Of a DNA stretch of 64,000 nucleotides, positions 19,311 through 28,083 are shown piece after piece (position 1 is the first letter of the stretch; each line of letters begins with the position of its first letter). The position numbers and the translations under genes were made by a program. Source of the stretch: Nodosilinea sp. E11 (GTDB lineage: Bacteria; Cyanobacteriota; Cyanobacteriia; Phormidesmidales; Phormidesmidaceae). A model generated the notes under the pieces. That model had not been told where the DNA came from and did no database searches. It saw only the letters and a program-made list of their open reading frames with translations. The stretch lies in assembly GCF_032813545.1 (NCBI RefSeq), contig NZ_CP136520.1, forward strand, positions 4,520,001-4,584,000. Direction: 5' to 3'.

Positions 19311-20381
19311 ATGCACCAAACTCAGGATCTTCACGTTGTTGAGACTCGCCCCCTAGTCAGCCCCGCCCTGCTGCACCACGAGTTGCCCATGTCGCCCGAG
19401 GCGGCAACGCTGGTGGCCGAAGCGCGCGATCGCATTCGCCACATTCTCTACAACGAAGACCGTCGCCTGCTGGTGATTGTCGGCCCCTGCTCGGTGCACG
19501 ACATTGATGCCGCCTACGAGTATGGCCAAAAGCTGGTCAACCTGCGTCACGAGCTATCGGGCCAGCTCGAAATTATCATGCGGGTCTACTTTGAGAAACC
19601 CCGCACCAATGTGGGCTGGAAGGGGTTAATCAACGACCCCCACCTCGACGGTAGCTACGACATCAACACCGGCCTGCGCCTGGCCCGCAAGCTGCTGCTC
19701 GACCTGGCCCAACTGGGGCTACCCGCCGCCACCGAGCTGCTCGACCCAGTTACCCCCCAATACATTGCCGATCTAATTGCCTGGACGGCGATCGGGGCGC
19801 GCACCACCGAGAGCCAAACCCACCGCGAAATGGCCTCGGGACTCTCGATGCCCATTGGCTTTAAAAACAGCACCGACGGCAGCCTGCAAGCCGCCATGAA
19901 TGCCATGGTGGCCGCCAGCCAGCCCCACCACTTTTTGGGCATTAACCACAGCGGGTTGGCCAGCATTGTCACTACGACGGGTAACCCCGACGGCCACCTG
20001 GTGCTGCGCGGCGGCAAGGGCGGCCCCAACTTTAGCGACGACCACGTAGCCAAAGCTGCCGAGGAGATGGCCAAGCTTAAGCTCAACCACCGAATGATGG
20101 TCGATTGCAGCCACGCCAACGCCAACAAAGACCACAACCGCCAGCTAGCTGTGCTCGAAGACATTGCCGCTCAGGTGCGCGGCGGCTCACGCAACATTCT
20201 CGGTGTGATGATTGAGAGCCACATTAAGGCGGGCAACCAGTCGATTCCCGATGACCTGCGGCAGCTTACCTACGGCCAGAGCATTACCGATGCCTGCGTC
20301 GATTTTGATACTACCGCTGCTATGCTGCGGAAGCTCGCTAGTGCGGTAGAGCCCTCATTGCAGACGGCACCGCTAGGTTAA
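19311..20381 (+). CDS. aroF: 3-deoxy-7-phosphoheptulonate (DAHP) synthase, type I
   Basis: First enzyme of the shikimate pathway, condensing phosphoenolpyruvate and erythrose-4-phosphate for aromatic amino-acid synthesis. The 356-residue protein carries VGPCSVHD, MRVYFEKPRTNVGWKG, AIGARTTESQTHRE, PIGFKNSTDG and the metal-site segments VDCSHANANKDH and MIESHIKAGNQ, all characteristic of the AroF/G/H group. The frame is open to 19263, but the ATG at 19311 matches the family N-terminus. Which aromatic amino acid inhibits it cannot be told by eye. A strong terminator follows. Confidence 0.95.
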   Translation: MHQTQDLHVVETRPLVSPALLHHELPMSPEAATLVAEARDRIRHILYNEDRRLLVIVGPCSVHDIDAAYEYGQKLVNLRHELSGQLEIIMRVYFEKPRTNVGWKGLINDPHLDGSYDINTGLRLARKLLLDLAQLGLPAATELLDPVTPQYIADLIAWTAIGARTTESQTHREMASGLSMPIGFKNSTDGSLQAAMNAMVAASQPHHFLGINHSGLASIVTTTGNPDGHLVLRGGKGGPNFSDDHVAKAAEEMAKLKLNHRMMVDCSHANANKDHNRQLAVLEDIAAQVRGGSRNILGVMIESHIKAGNQSIPDDLRQLTYGQSITDACVDFDTTAAMLRKLASAVEPSLQTAPLG

Positions 20382-20419
20382 GCTTCAGGGTCTTGCGATA
20401 CTGGAAGCTAAGGCTTGCA

Positions 20420-20454
20420 GACCCCAGGGTTTTTCAAGAACCCTGGGGTCTTTT
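20420..20454 (+). terminator. intrinsic terminator after DAHP synthase
   Basis: A perfect 11-bp stem, GACCCCAGGGT paired with ACCCTGGGGTC around a 9-base loop, followed by TTTTG. It is 38 bases after the DAHP synthase stop and just before a MITE-like element. Confidence 0.9.
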
Positions 20455-20459
20455 GCTGT

Positions 20460-20640
20460 TATAGCTATAGCCAATCAGGTTAGGACAGAGCCAACATCAT
20501 TAGGACATTTTGCTTGCAACGCCCCCCCTGCCTGTCATTCCCGCGTGGGCGGGAATCCATTCGAGAGCAATTACAGGTTAGTGAATTCCCGTTGCCACGG
20601 GAATGACGGTTCTGTCCTAACCTAGATGACCACGGCTATA
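20460..20640. mobile_element. MITE-like element, family A, copy 1
   Basis: About 181 bp. The left end reads TATAGCTATAGCCAATCAGG and continues TTAGGACAG; the right end is TGTCCTAACCTAGATGACCA then CGGCTATA. The interior contains two palindromes of the form ATTCCC-N8-GGGAAT (near 20538 and 20585), separated by TCCATTCGAGAGC. A 20-base direct duplication near the left end (AGCCAATCAGGTTAGGAC / AGCCAACATCATTAGGAC) is unique to this copy. Related copies lie at 28812 and 30491. The right terminal repeat supplies the start codon of the next reading frame. Confidence 0.75.
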
Positions 20641-21012
20641 TTTCGGGTTTTCCCGAGCTATCGCAGTGGCACCCTGGTGCGCTTGCAATCGGTGTTGCCT
20701 GTCACCCTAGACGCCCAACTGCTCTATCCTGATCAATCCCCGATTGCGGATCGCAATGGGGCTGTGGTCTCAACCTCTGGAGCCCTTGCCCGACCCCTCA
20801 TGTTTACCACCGACGCCACCGGGCGGATAACGGTCAGCGGCCTCAAGCCAGGGGATTATGAAATTCGCTTGTTTACCGCCGCCGAAGAACTGGTGATAAT
20901 TACCATTCCGCCAGGCCACAGCGGTATTTTCGAGGCTGGCAGTCTGATCACAACCCCCACCTATGAGGACGATGAGGACGATTTTGAGGATGATTCCTTT
21001 GAAGATGAGTAA
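20626..21012 (+). CDS. usher-like C-terminal fragment (probable gene remnant)
   Basis: 128 residues. The stretch from residue 6 (FRVFPSYRSGTLVRL) through PLMFTTDATGRITVSGLKPGDYEIRLF resembles the C-terminal carboxypeptidase-regulatory-like domains of outer-membrane ushers that assemble chaperone-usher fimbriae. A complete usher has about 800 residues, so the beta barrel and plug are missing here. No signal peptide. The tail is strikingly acidic (EDDEDDFEDDSFEDE). The ATG lies inside the terminal repeat of the MITE-like element at 20460-20640 and has no clear ribosome site. I infer a 5'-truncated remnant, possibly cut by the element; an expressed small protein cannot be excluded. Confidence 0.55.
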   Translation: MTTAIFRVFPSYRSGTLVRLQSVLPVTLDAQLLYPDQSPIADRNGAVVSTSGALARPLMFTTDATGRITVSGLKPGDYEIRLFTAAEELVIITIPPGHSGIFEAGSLITTPTYEDDEDDFEDDSFEDE

Positions 21013-21185
21013 TACCAATCGTTCATGCTGCCAAGGCGACACCTCGAAGTGCGATGGCCATCGCTTTAGACCACACCAGCGATCGCCCACCCCCGCCGCC
21101 CTGCAACCTGTCACCACACCTAGCAGAACCTGACACCCAGCCGATAAGCTAGAGAGTGCAATCGATTCGCCCTCTCTGATTTGCC

Positions 21186-23282
21186 ATGAACCGCATTTTT
21201 CGCGCCCTGACGGCTCCGCTGCTGGCTACCACCCTGCTGGCGGGTTCCATCCCTCTCCCCATCGGCAACGCCCGCGCCCAAGAGTCGGTGTCGCCCCGCG
21301 TTGCCCAGTTGCCCCGCACCCCCGACCAGGTGGTGGAGTGCGAGCTGCTGATTGTGGGTGGCGGCCTAGCGGGCACCGCAACGGCCTACGAGAGCCTAAA
21401 AATGGGCCACACCGTCTGCATGACCGAGCTGACCGACTGGGTGGGTGGGCAGATCTCATCCCAGGGCACCACCGCCCTCGACGAGTCGCGGGAGCAGCGC
21501 AACCAGCTATTTTATTCGCGGGGCTATAAAGAACTGCGCGATCGCGTCGCAGCCAAGTATGGCGAACTCAACCCCGGCCAGTGCTGGGTGAGTGTCACCT
21601 GCTTTATGCCCGCCGATGCCAACGCCATTTTGATGGAGATGCTGGCCGAGGCCGAGCGGGAGGGCGGCGGCGAACTGCGGTGGTTCCCCAATACCGTGGT
21701 CAAAGATCTGAGCCTGAATGCCGACGGCACTCACATTGACGAGGTGATCGCCATTCGCCACAGCCCGGCATCGGGCACCGCACCGCTCAACACCGACTTT
21801 CTCTCGGAGGTGATCGAAGACGCCTACACCTACCAAGACTCGGCCCGGCTCTCGAAGGAGATTATTCGGTTTGTGCCAGCGGGTACTGGGGCTAGGCAGG
21901 GCGCAGCCCCCAGTCGGGTCGACTGGTTTGTGGTCGAAGCCACCGAGACCGGCGAGCTGATCGTGCTGGCCGATGTGCCCTACGAGCTGGGGCTAGACCC
22001 GCGATCGCCCCTCAACCCCTCGTCGCCCGTGGCCGAGCGCGACCCCTACTGCACCCAGGGCTTTACCTACACCTTTGCCATGGAGCGCACTGCCGAGGCT
22101 CAGACCTTTGATGTGCCAGAGTTTTACAGCATCTACGAGCCCTACTACAGTTGGGAAAAAGAGCGCCCGCAACTGCTCACCCCCCAAGACCACTTTGACT
22201 TTGTCTTTACCTACCGTCGTCTGTGGAGCGCCGCGCCGCGCCGCACCGGGGAGCGGATCTTTGGCGCACCGCGTCCGGTGCCCGGCGATATCTCCATGCA
22301 GAACTGGACCTGGGGCAACGACTACCGCCCTGGCACCAGCCGCGATAACTTAATTCTCACCGAAGATCAGCTGCGGGCCAGCGGCCAGCTAGCGCCGGGG
22401 GGCTGGTTGGGGGGGCTGCGTACCGAAACCCTGCGGCGGGGCGAAGAAAATGCGATCGGTTTCTTCTACTGGTTGACCACCGGCACCACCGATTCGCAGA
22501 TCGCTGATTCTTGGAAAGAACCCGAGCCCTACAACCGTTATCTGCGAGGGTTAGACTCGCCCATGAATACCGCCCACGGCCTGTCGAAGTACCCCTACAT
22601 TCGCGAGGCCCGGCGGATTGTGGGTCGGCCTTCGCCCGGCTACGAGAGCGGCTTTATGATCAGCGAAATCGACTTTTCGTGGAATGATTTCAACTCTGCG
22701 TTTTACCGAGAAAATCTAGATCAGAGCACGTTTACCTCCATGCGACGCTTTTTGGCGGGGCTCGACACCATCGACACGTTTATGCCCGGTGCCGACCCCA
22801 ACGAGTTCCCCATCCGGGGGCGATCGCGCATTTACCCCGACTCGGTCGGCATTGCCCAGTATGCGATCGATTTTCACCCCTGCATGCGCGACTACCCGCC
22901 CGAGGCCCCCGGCAACATTGAGCGGCCCGGCGTGCGTCAGGCCCACGGCCAGGCCTACCCGGCCCAGATCCCGCTGCGGGCGATGATTCCTCAGCGGGTC
23001 GACAATATGCTGGTGGCTAGTAAGAGCATTGCTGCTAGCACCATTGCTGCCGCCGCCTACCGGGTGCACTCCTTTGAGTGGTCGGTGGGGGCCGCCGCTG
23101 CCCACACCATCGACTTCTCGTTGCGCAACGGCGTGCTGCCCTACGAAATGGTGGTCAACCCCTTAGCCGAAAGCCCCTACCTAGAGGCGCTGCGGGCCGA
23201 GCTAGAGGCCAGTGGCAACCCGACGAAGTTCCCCAACACCTCGATCTTCAACGAAGACTGGGGCAACTGGCGACCCTGGTAA
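21186..23282 (+). CDS. exported FAD-dependent oxidoreductase
   Basis: 698 residues. A signal peptide covers about residues 1-32 (MNRIFRALTAPLLATTLLAG, cleavage probably after NARA). The dinucleotide-binding fold follows at once: CELLIVGGGLAGTATAYESLKMGH and TELTDWVGGQISSQG, typical of the FAD_oxidored group. PYIREARRIVGR and the C-terminal RVDNMLVASKSIAASTIAAAAYRVH with YRVHSFEWSVGAAAAHTI close the FAD site, as in related flavoproteins. The substrate is unknown. There is no twin-arginine motif in the signal, which is unusual for an exported protein with a bound flavin. The gene is alone and ends at a strong terminator. Confidence 0.85.
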   Translation: MNRIFRALTAPLLATTLLAGSIPLPIGNARAQESVSPRVAQLPRTPDQVVECELLIVGGGLAGTATAYESLKMGHTVCMTELTDWVGGQISSQGTTALDESREQRNQLFYSRGYKELRDRVAAKYGELNPGQCWVSVTCFMPADANAILMEMLAEAEREGGGELRWFPNTVVKDLSLNADGTHIDEVIAIRHSPASGTAPLNTDFLSEVIEDAYTYQDSARLSKEIIRFVPAGTGARQGAAPSRVDWFVVEATETGELIVLADVPYELGLDPRSPLNPSSPVAERDPYCTQGFTYTFAMERTAEAQTFDVPEFYSIYEPYYSWEKERPQLLTPQDHFDFVFTYRRLWSAAPRRTGERIFGAPRPVPGDISMQNWTWGNDYRPGTSRDNLILTEDQLRASGQLAPGGWLGGLRTETLRRGEENAIGFFYWLTTGTTDSQIADSWKEPEPYNRYLRGLDSPMNTAHGLSKYPYIREARRIVGRPSPGYESGFMISEIDFSWNDFNSAFYRENLDQSTFTSMRRFLAGLDTIDTFMPGADPNEFPIRGRSRIYPDSVGIAQYAIDFHPCMRDYPPEAPGNIERPGVRQAHGQAYPAQIPLRAMIPQRVDNMLVASKSIAASTIAAAAYRVHSFEWSVGAAAAHTIDFSLRNGVLPYEMVVNPLAESPYLEALRAELEASGNPTKFPNTSIFNEDWGNWRPW

Positions 23283-23312
23283 GGGAACTGGAGCTAACTC
23301 ACCTACCAAAAT

Positions 23313-23348
23313 GAGGACGGGGGGCGATCGCCCCCCGTCCTCGTTTTA
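23313..23348 (+). terminator. intrinsic terminator with HIP1 at the loop
   Basis: A perfect palindrome: GAGGACGGGGGG, CGATCG, CCCCCCGTCCTC, followed by GTTTTA. The HIP1 octamer GCGATCGC forms the tip of the hairpin. It is 31 bases after the flavoprotein stop and 46 bases from the end of the convergent SLH gene. Confidence 0.9.
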
Positions 23349-23393
23349 GTCATAACCGGTCACTATCGAGGCCAGATGCTCATCGAGGTTAGA

Positions 23394-24629
23394 TTATTGA
23401 ACCGATAGCAGCAGGGTTTCGTTGACCGTCAAGGTGAGATCGCGGCTGGGGTTAATGGCAATTACATCTACGCGATCGCGCCCGAAGATTCTGGCAGCGG
23501 TCGCCCCGGTGGCGGCCCCGGCTAAGACCTCTAGGGTGCCAACGCTTTGATCACCGGTCGTGCGGGCGATCGCAGCGGCAGCCCCCGAACCGAGCACAGC
23601 TCCGGCCAAGGTCTGGCCAAAGCTAGCCCCCTGGCGGATGGTTTCGGTGGTCGTCACCGTTTGCGATGTGGCGTTAATCGCCAGGCTCTGCCCGTTGGGT
23701 AGCACCAGTTGTTGGGCCACAAACTGGGAGCCATTGCCGCTGGGGCGTAGTTCTCCCACCACCCGACTGCCCGCCGGTACTAAGACGCGCCCAGTGCCAT
23801 CGGTCGCAGCCTGAGTCACCGTCAGGGTTAGAGCCGCCGTCTCACCGGGAAGCACCACCACTTTGTCACCCTGGTCGTAGGCCATCGTTAGGCTGGTGCC
23901 GGCGGGCAGGTTGGGCTGAACGGCAACTTGCTGCCCCACAATAAAGGGAGAGTTGACCGTAGCCACCTGGTTTTGGCTGGCCAAGGCCTGGTAAATAAAG
24001 GCGGCCACCTCGGCCCGAGTCGCCGTTTGGTTAGGTCTGAGCACCTGCACGTCGGGGTAGTTGACCACCATGCGCTGTTCTGTGGCTGCCGCCAGGCTAG
24101 CCACCGCATAGGCAGGAATTGTAGCCGAGTCGCGGTAGACACGAATGCTGTCTGGGTTGCTGGCGGTGTAGTTGAGCCCGTTGGCTAGAGAAACGAGCAC
24201 CTGAGCCCGGGGAATATTTTGGTCTGGCTGGAAAACATTGCCGGGGTAGCCCGACAAAAATCCCATCGTATCGGCTTCCCGAATGGCGGCGGCGGCCCAG
24301 TAGTTAGGGGGCACATCGACAAAAGCCGTGGCTCCCCGCACCGAAGCCCGGTTAAAGGCCCGGCGCAGCATAGCGGCGTACTGGGCGCGAGTCACGGGCT
24401 CATCGGGGCGAAACGTGCCATCGGGAAAACCAGCGATCACATCCCGAGCAGCCAAGTTGTTGATGAATTGATAGGCCCAATGGCCAGCGGGTACGTCAGC
24501 AAACTGGGTCTGGGGCTGAGTTTGAGCAATCACTGGCGCAGCAGAGATCACCGGGGCAAAGGCCCCAACGGTTAACCCCAGGGCCAGCATTAGGGCAGCA
24601 CCAGATTTGGCGCGAAAAGAACTAGGCAT
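23394..24629 (-). CDS. S-layer homology (SLH) domain protein with TrbI-like C-terminal region
   Basis: 411-residue envelope protein. A signal peptide ending near AQTQ is followed by three SLH repeats: FADVPAGHWAYQFINNL, FVDVPPNYWAAAAIREA and a divergent third around SIRVYRDSATIPAYAVASL. SLH repeats bind pyruvylated cell-wall polysaccharide. The C-terminal half (from about 250) contains LVPAGSRVVGELRPSGNGSQ and LVLPNGQSLAINATS, a pattern reminiscent of the TrbI/VirB10 barrel, then a Gly/Ala-rich helix segment. It lacks the OprB porin barrel of cyanobacterial SLH porins. The ATG at 24629 has TTTGGAG upstream; the frame extends to 24668. Confidence 0.85.
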   Translation of the reverse strand: MPSSFRAKSGAALMLALGLTVGAFAPVISAAPVIAQTQPQTQFADVPAGHWAYQFINNLAARDVIAGFPDGTFRPDEPVTRAQYAAMLRRAFNRASVRGATAFVDVPPNYWAAAAIREADTMGFLSGYPGNVFQPDQNIPRAQVLVSLANGLNYTASNPDSIRVYRDSATIPAYAVASLAAATEQRMVVNYPDVQVLRPNQTATRAEVAAFIYQALASQNQVATVNSPFIVGQQVAVQPNLPAGTSLTMAYDQGDKVVVLPGETAALTLTVTQAATDGTGRVLVPAGSRVVGELRPSGNGSQFVAQQLVLPNGQSLAINATSQTVTTTETIRQGASFGQTLAGAVLGSGAAAAIARTTGDQSVGTLEVLAGAATGATAARIFGRDRVDVIAINPSRDLTLTVNETLLLSVQ

Positions 24630-25298
24630 GGTTGAAAAACTCCAAAGACAAGCAAAGGGGGAACACATCCTGATCAGACTCGGTTCAAGGCACTTTTACA
24701 CAGCTCTTTTGAGGTCAATTGAGCAGTCGTTTGGGTAGCCAATGACAGCTAAGCAACCGAAAGATTGACCAGAATTTCTATTTCTTTAAGAACCCAAAAA
24801 AGTTTGCCAAAGACCACCTAAAACTGGAAGCAGGACAATTGCATAGCTTTAGCAACCCTTCCTTCAGTGTTGAAAGATGATTACCTCTCGCTCTCCTTAA
24901 TCTAAGATTACTATTGCCATAGTTACCGATGAGCTTTCCGCTATTTCAACTGTCACAGTCATAATTCTCCCCAAGGTCTACCTCATTCTTCCTCCCATTG
25001 GGGGAGTGTCGCTATCGGCATAACCAGGACAAGATCAATTTCAGGTCTAAAAGTTCCAGCTTTTTCGCTATTGCTAATTCACGCCAAAGCTGAAGGGCAT
25101 CACCCCATTGCCATGAAAAAATCCCAACTAAAAGCCTGGCTAAGGTCATCCTAGCCAGGCTGATACCAAATCCTGTTTGGGCTTCCCGCTTGGAGGGGAA
25201 ACGTGTAGACGGGACAAAATAGCGCTGAAAGTGCTTGGGGGCAGCTGTCGCGATCGCCCCCACCGCCATCACCCAGAACTAGGGAAGATCGGGAGAGG
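24630..25298. other. long intergenic region, no supported gene
   Basis: About 670 bases. The right part near the SLH gene (24630-25000) is AT-rich and presumably contains its promoter. A minus-strand frame of 86 codons at 25012-25272 has no recognisable similarity, no good ribosome site and atypical composition, so it is not called. No repeats or strong hairpins are seen. Confidence 0.4.
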
Positions 25299-26183
25299 CT
25301 AAATCTCCGCCACAGCCCGTTCGATTAGACGGCGAGCTAGGGTCTGAGTGCCCGTGTGCTCGTAGTACTTCACCGACATATCTAAAAACGCGCCCAGGTA
25401 GTCGAGCTTGCCCCTAGAGCCCTCGATAAAACCGCCCAAATTATCGACTAGGCCGCCCTGGGTAATGTTGTGATCGCCCACAAATTTATCCATCCAGCCC
25501 TTGGTTGACTCAAAGCTCTCGGTCATAAACGAAAGCTTGGCCCTGTCGTTTTTGCCAGGAATTTCGTCTTTGATGCCCTTAAAGGTTTGGTTGCCGTCGA
25601 GATCGCTCGGCCCCATACCTTTGATGGCATTGAGTGCCTTAGTCGAGAAGTCGGCCCCGAGGGGAATGATGCCGTCGAAGCTGACCAACGCCGCCATGCG
25701 AATCAGTGACTCGCTGCTGTAGTCGCCAAGGGCGGCGAGAAAGTCGCCCAGGCTATCGCCGGGGATGCCGCTGATTTTACAAAAAGCGACTACCTCGGTG
25801 ACCAGCTTCACCGCTAGGTCAATGGTCTGGGCTTTTTCGGGCTTAGGGGAGAGGTTTTTGAGAAAGCCCAAAAAGGTGTCTTGGCCAATGCGGTTGGCCA
25901 AGGCCGCTGCCCCCAACAGGCCAGAGGCCGAGTCAACGGTTTGGTAGAGCCATAGAGCACTCTGGTAGCCCTGCTTTTTGTCGTTAAACAGAGCGATCGC
26001 CCGTTCACCAATGGCCTGCACCATAGCGGCATCGGTTTCGCCCGTGACCGTTTTGATGGTGTTGTCAAAGCCCACTAAGTTGTTCCACTGGCCAGGGACA
26101 ACATTGTCGAGGGTTTTGAGCGCCCGCACCGTTAGCCCGCCCGTGGGGAGCTTATCAACAATTTCGTAAATTTTTTTGCTCAC
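25299..26183 (-). CDS. conserved-looking hypothetical protein, helical
   Basis: 294 residues, soluble, no signal peptide. I do not recognise the family. The sequence is predicted mostly helical, with regular Leu/Ala spacing and motifs such as GFDNTIKTVTGETDAAMVQAIGE and SALWLYQTVDSASGLLGAAALANRIG, and it keeps good coding character throughout. The ribosome site before the ATG is plausible (AAGGAGCC). It is the last of three minus-strand genes of unknown function (27685 to 25299) separated by 166-205 bp spacers, so they may be regulated together without forming one tight operon. Confidence 0.75.
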   Translation of the reverse strand: MSKKIYEIVDKLPTGGLTVRALKTLDNVVPGQWNNLVGFDNTIKTVTGETDAAMVQAIGERAIALFNDKKQGYQSALWLYQTVDSASGLLGAAALANRIGQDTFLGFLKNLSPKPEKAQTIDLAVKLVTEVVAFCKISGIPGDSLGDFLAALGDYSSESLIRMAALVSFDGIIPLGADFSTKALNAIKGMGPSDLDGNQTFKGIKDEIPGKNDRAKLSFMTESFESTKGWMDKFVGDHNITQGGLVDNLGGFIEGSRGKLDYLGAFLDMSVKYYEHTGTQTLARRLIERAVAEI

Positions 26184-26349
26184 AATTGGCTCCTTATGTC
26201 TGCCTTAGTTGCTGATGATGAGGATCAAGGATTCAAGACCGTGGCCTAGACGCCTGGCTAACCACCGTTAGGTAGATGCCTAACCTACCCAGCGTGGTGT
26301 GAATAGAGTTCTAAGGCCTAACGTCACTACTGCCTGGCGGCCTAAATCG

Positions 26350-27003
26350 CTAGGTGGCAGGCTGAAGCTCAGGCGACGATCGCGGCAATTGCACCCTGGG
26401 CAGCTTGAATCCAGGGTTCTTTGGTCCACGGCTGGCCTGGGTGTTGTCTGGAGCCACTGAGGGGGCCGCCGCCTTAGCGGCTGGGTTGAGCGCCCTTTTA
26501 AGCTGGGCTAGCCCTTCAAGATCAAACTTTTGTAGCCAGGTCACCCGGTCTGCTTTCGTGAAGGAAGGGTCGCGCGAGAGCACCTTGACCTGGTAGCGAT
26601 CGTTCACCAACACCCCAGTGGCCGTGGTGCCCTGGTCTACGGCGGGAAAGCCCTCTACCGACTCAGTAGCAGAGCTGTACTTTTCCGCTGAGCCTGGCAC
26701 GCTGGTGGTGTCGCTAATGGTGAGCATGGCCAGGGTGGTGTTTCCCTGCTGAAGCTTATATTCGGCAAAGCCCTTTTTCTCTTGGTAAGGAATGACGTTA
26801 TAGCCATCCTGATCCCCAGGGAAAAATTGGTTGAACGTGCCGCCCTTCTCGGCTTTTTTATCGACCGCCGCCGGGGCGCGAAAACCAGTGGTGTCTTTTT
26901 GCACCTGGTCATAGTTAGAAGGGGCCGACGAACAGGCCGTGACCAGCAATACTAGGCACACCATCAGGGGTGCTAGTCGCCGCAACCAGCGAGTAAAACT
27001 CAT
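26350..27003 (-). CDS. putative lipoprotein, unknown function
   Basis: 217 residues. The ATG at 27003 is preceded by TTAAGGAGAG, a very good ribosome site, and gives a classical lipoprotein signal: RR-containing n-region, hydrophobic stretch and lipobox LVTAC with Cys24. The mature part (NQFFPGDQDGYNVIPYQEKKGFAEYKL and following) forms an alternating strand pattern, and the C-terminus is Ala/Pro-rich low complexity. I recognise no family. It lies between two other unrecognised genes on the same strand. Confidence 0.8.
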   Translation of the reverse strand: MSFTRWLRRLAPLMVCLVLLVTACSSAPSNYDQVQKDTTGFRAPAAVDKKAEKGGTFNQFFPGDQDGYNVIPYQEKKGFAEYKLQQGNTTLAMLTISDTTSVPGSAEKYSSATESVEGFPAVDQGTTATGVLVNDRYQVKVLSRDPSFTKADRVTWLQKFDLEGLAQLKRALNPAAKAAAPSVAPDNTQASRGPKNPGFKLPRVQLPRSSPELQPAT

Positions 27004-27208
27004 AAACACTCTCCTTAACAGACAAATAATGGAAGGGGCCGCAGAGAACTCTGAGCCCCTAAAGCCTATGGTTGAACCCTGCCACAGAAACATAAAGCTT
27101 CCGTAAGCGAAAATTTATCTTTTACAAAAAGAATTCTGCTGAGCAGACCTCACAGCATCTTCGATCGCACCAGGGTTTGGCTATCTCTCCTCAGGTCAGT
27201 TCCGCAGG

Positions 27209-27685
27209 CTAGAGGCCCAAAACCAGCTTAAAGCGATCGAGGGCCTCAGCCTCGGCAGCGCTGACCTTAGTGCCCGTGCCAAACAGACCGCTGCCAGCGG
27301 CTTCGGCCACGGCCACACCACAGTCATAGATAAACTGCTTGTACTCCATCACCTCTGGGGCGCTAGCCTTCCCGTCAACTAAGGCGATCGCCGCGTTGAT
27401 GTCTGCGATCGCTTCTTCGATCATGGCCCCCGACTTCACCTCCTCCGGCTTCACCTCGGGCTTGTCGAGTTTGACCTCGCCACTCTTGAGGGTTGCTTCA
27501 GAAAACGCCGCTTGAATGATCGAGTTGGCAGGATACTTAGCTGCCGCTCCGGCGATTTGCTTCGACATTGCCGCCGCCTCAATGGCCGTCGAAACCAAGC
27601 CCATATCGATCATGGCCACCGAAAGCCCAGTCATCATCGGGGCTCTGACCAGGGTTTGTAGCTCAGCGATAGTGTAGTCGCCCAT
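27209..27685 (-). CDS. small hypothetical protein, helical
   Basis: 158 residues, soluble, mostly Ala-rich helices. It begins MGDYTIAELQTLVRAPMMTG and contains SIIQAAFSEATLKSGEVKLD and a Lys/Glu/Pro linker, then IEEAIADINAAIALVDGKAS. The layout of helices with acidic loops faintly recalls TerB-like proteins, and the next gene on the other strand does contain a TerB-like domain, but I cannot assign it. It is the first gene of the three-gene minus-strand group. Confidence 0.7.
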   Translation of the reverse strand: MGDYTIAELQTLVRAPMMTGLSVAMIDMGLVSTAIEAAAMSKQIAGAAAKYPANSIIQAAFSEATLKSGEVKLDKPEVKPEEVKSGAMIEEAIADINAAIALVDGKASAPEVMEYKQFIYDCGVAVAEAAGSGLFGTGTKVSAAEAEALDRFKLVLGL

Positions 27686-28083
27686 GGCTTACCTCACAAA
27701 AAACAAATTGATCAAACAGAAATTCTTTTTACCAAATGCCTTGTTACGCATAGCTGCGCTGGGATTGCTCATGCTCCAAGAACCCTACTAGCCCAGCAAA
27801 AACCAGCAGAAGCCCATAGCAGCAGAGTTTTGTGGGCACCCTAGGTAGGCCTAGACCGAATGCCAGTATCGGCTGGGCTGAAATTTTCTCTCTCTAAAGC
27901 AACCTTAAACTGGCAACGTTAAAATTAAAGCGCTACGGTTCATTGTTCAAGTTTACTAGCTGTGGCCAGGCGGTGACCTAATTTGCCCCATCGAACGCTT
28001 TCCCAAAAAGGGAAATTTGGGCCACCTTACCCCCCTCGCCACACCTGATATTCCCTACTGAGGATGCCTACCGAGGAGGATCT
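27686..28083. other. divergent intergenic region
   Basis: About 400 bases between the helical hypothetical gene and the TerB/Mo-nitrogenase fusion gene. It holds both promoters. Immediately before 28084 there is a near-perfect ribosome site (CGAGGAGGATCTATG). No repeats or hairpins stand out. Confidence 0.5.

Noticed and set aside
25012-25272. 86-codon minus-strand frame in the SLH/hypothetical spacer
   Set aside because: No similarity, no good ribosome site, and an amino-acid composition unlike its neighbours. A short decayed gene is possible but cannot be supported.
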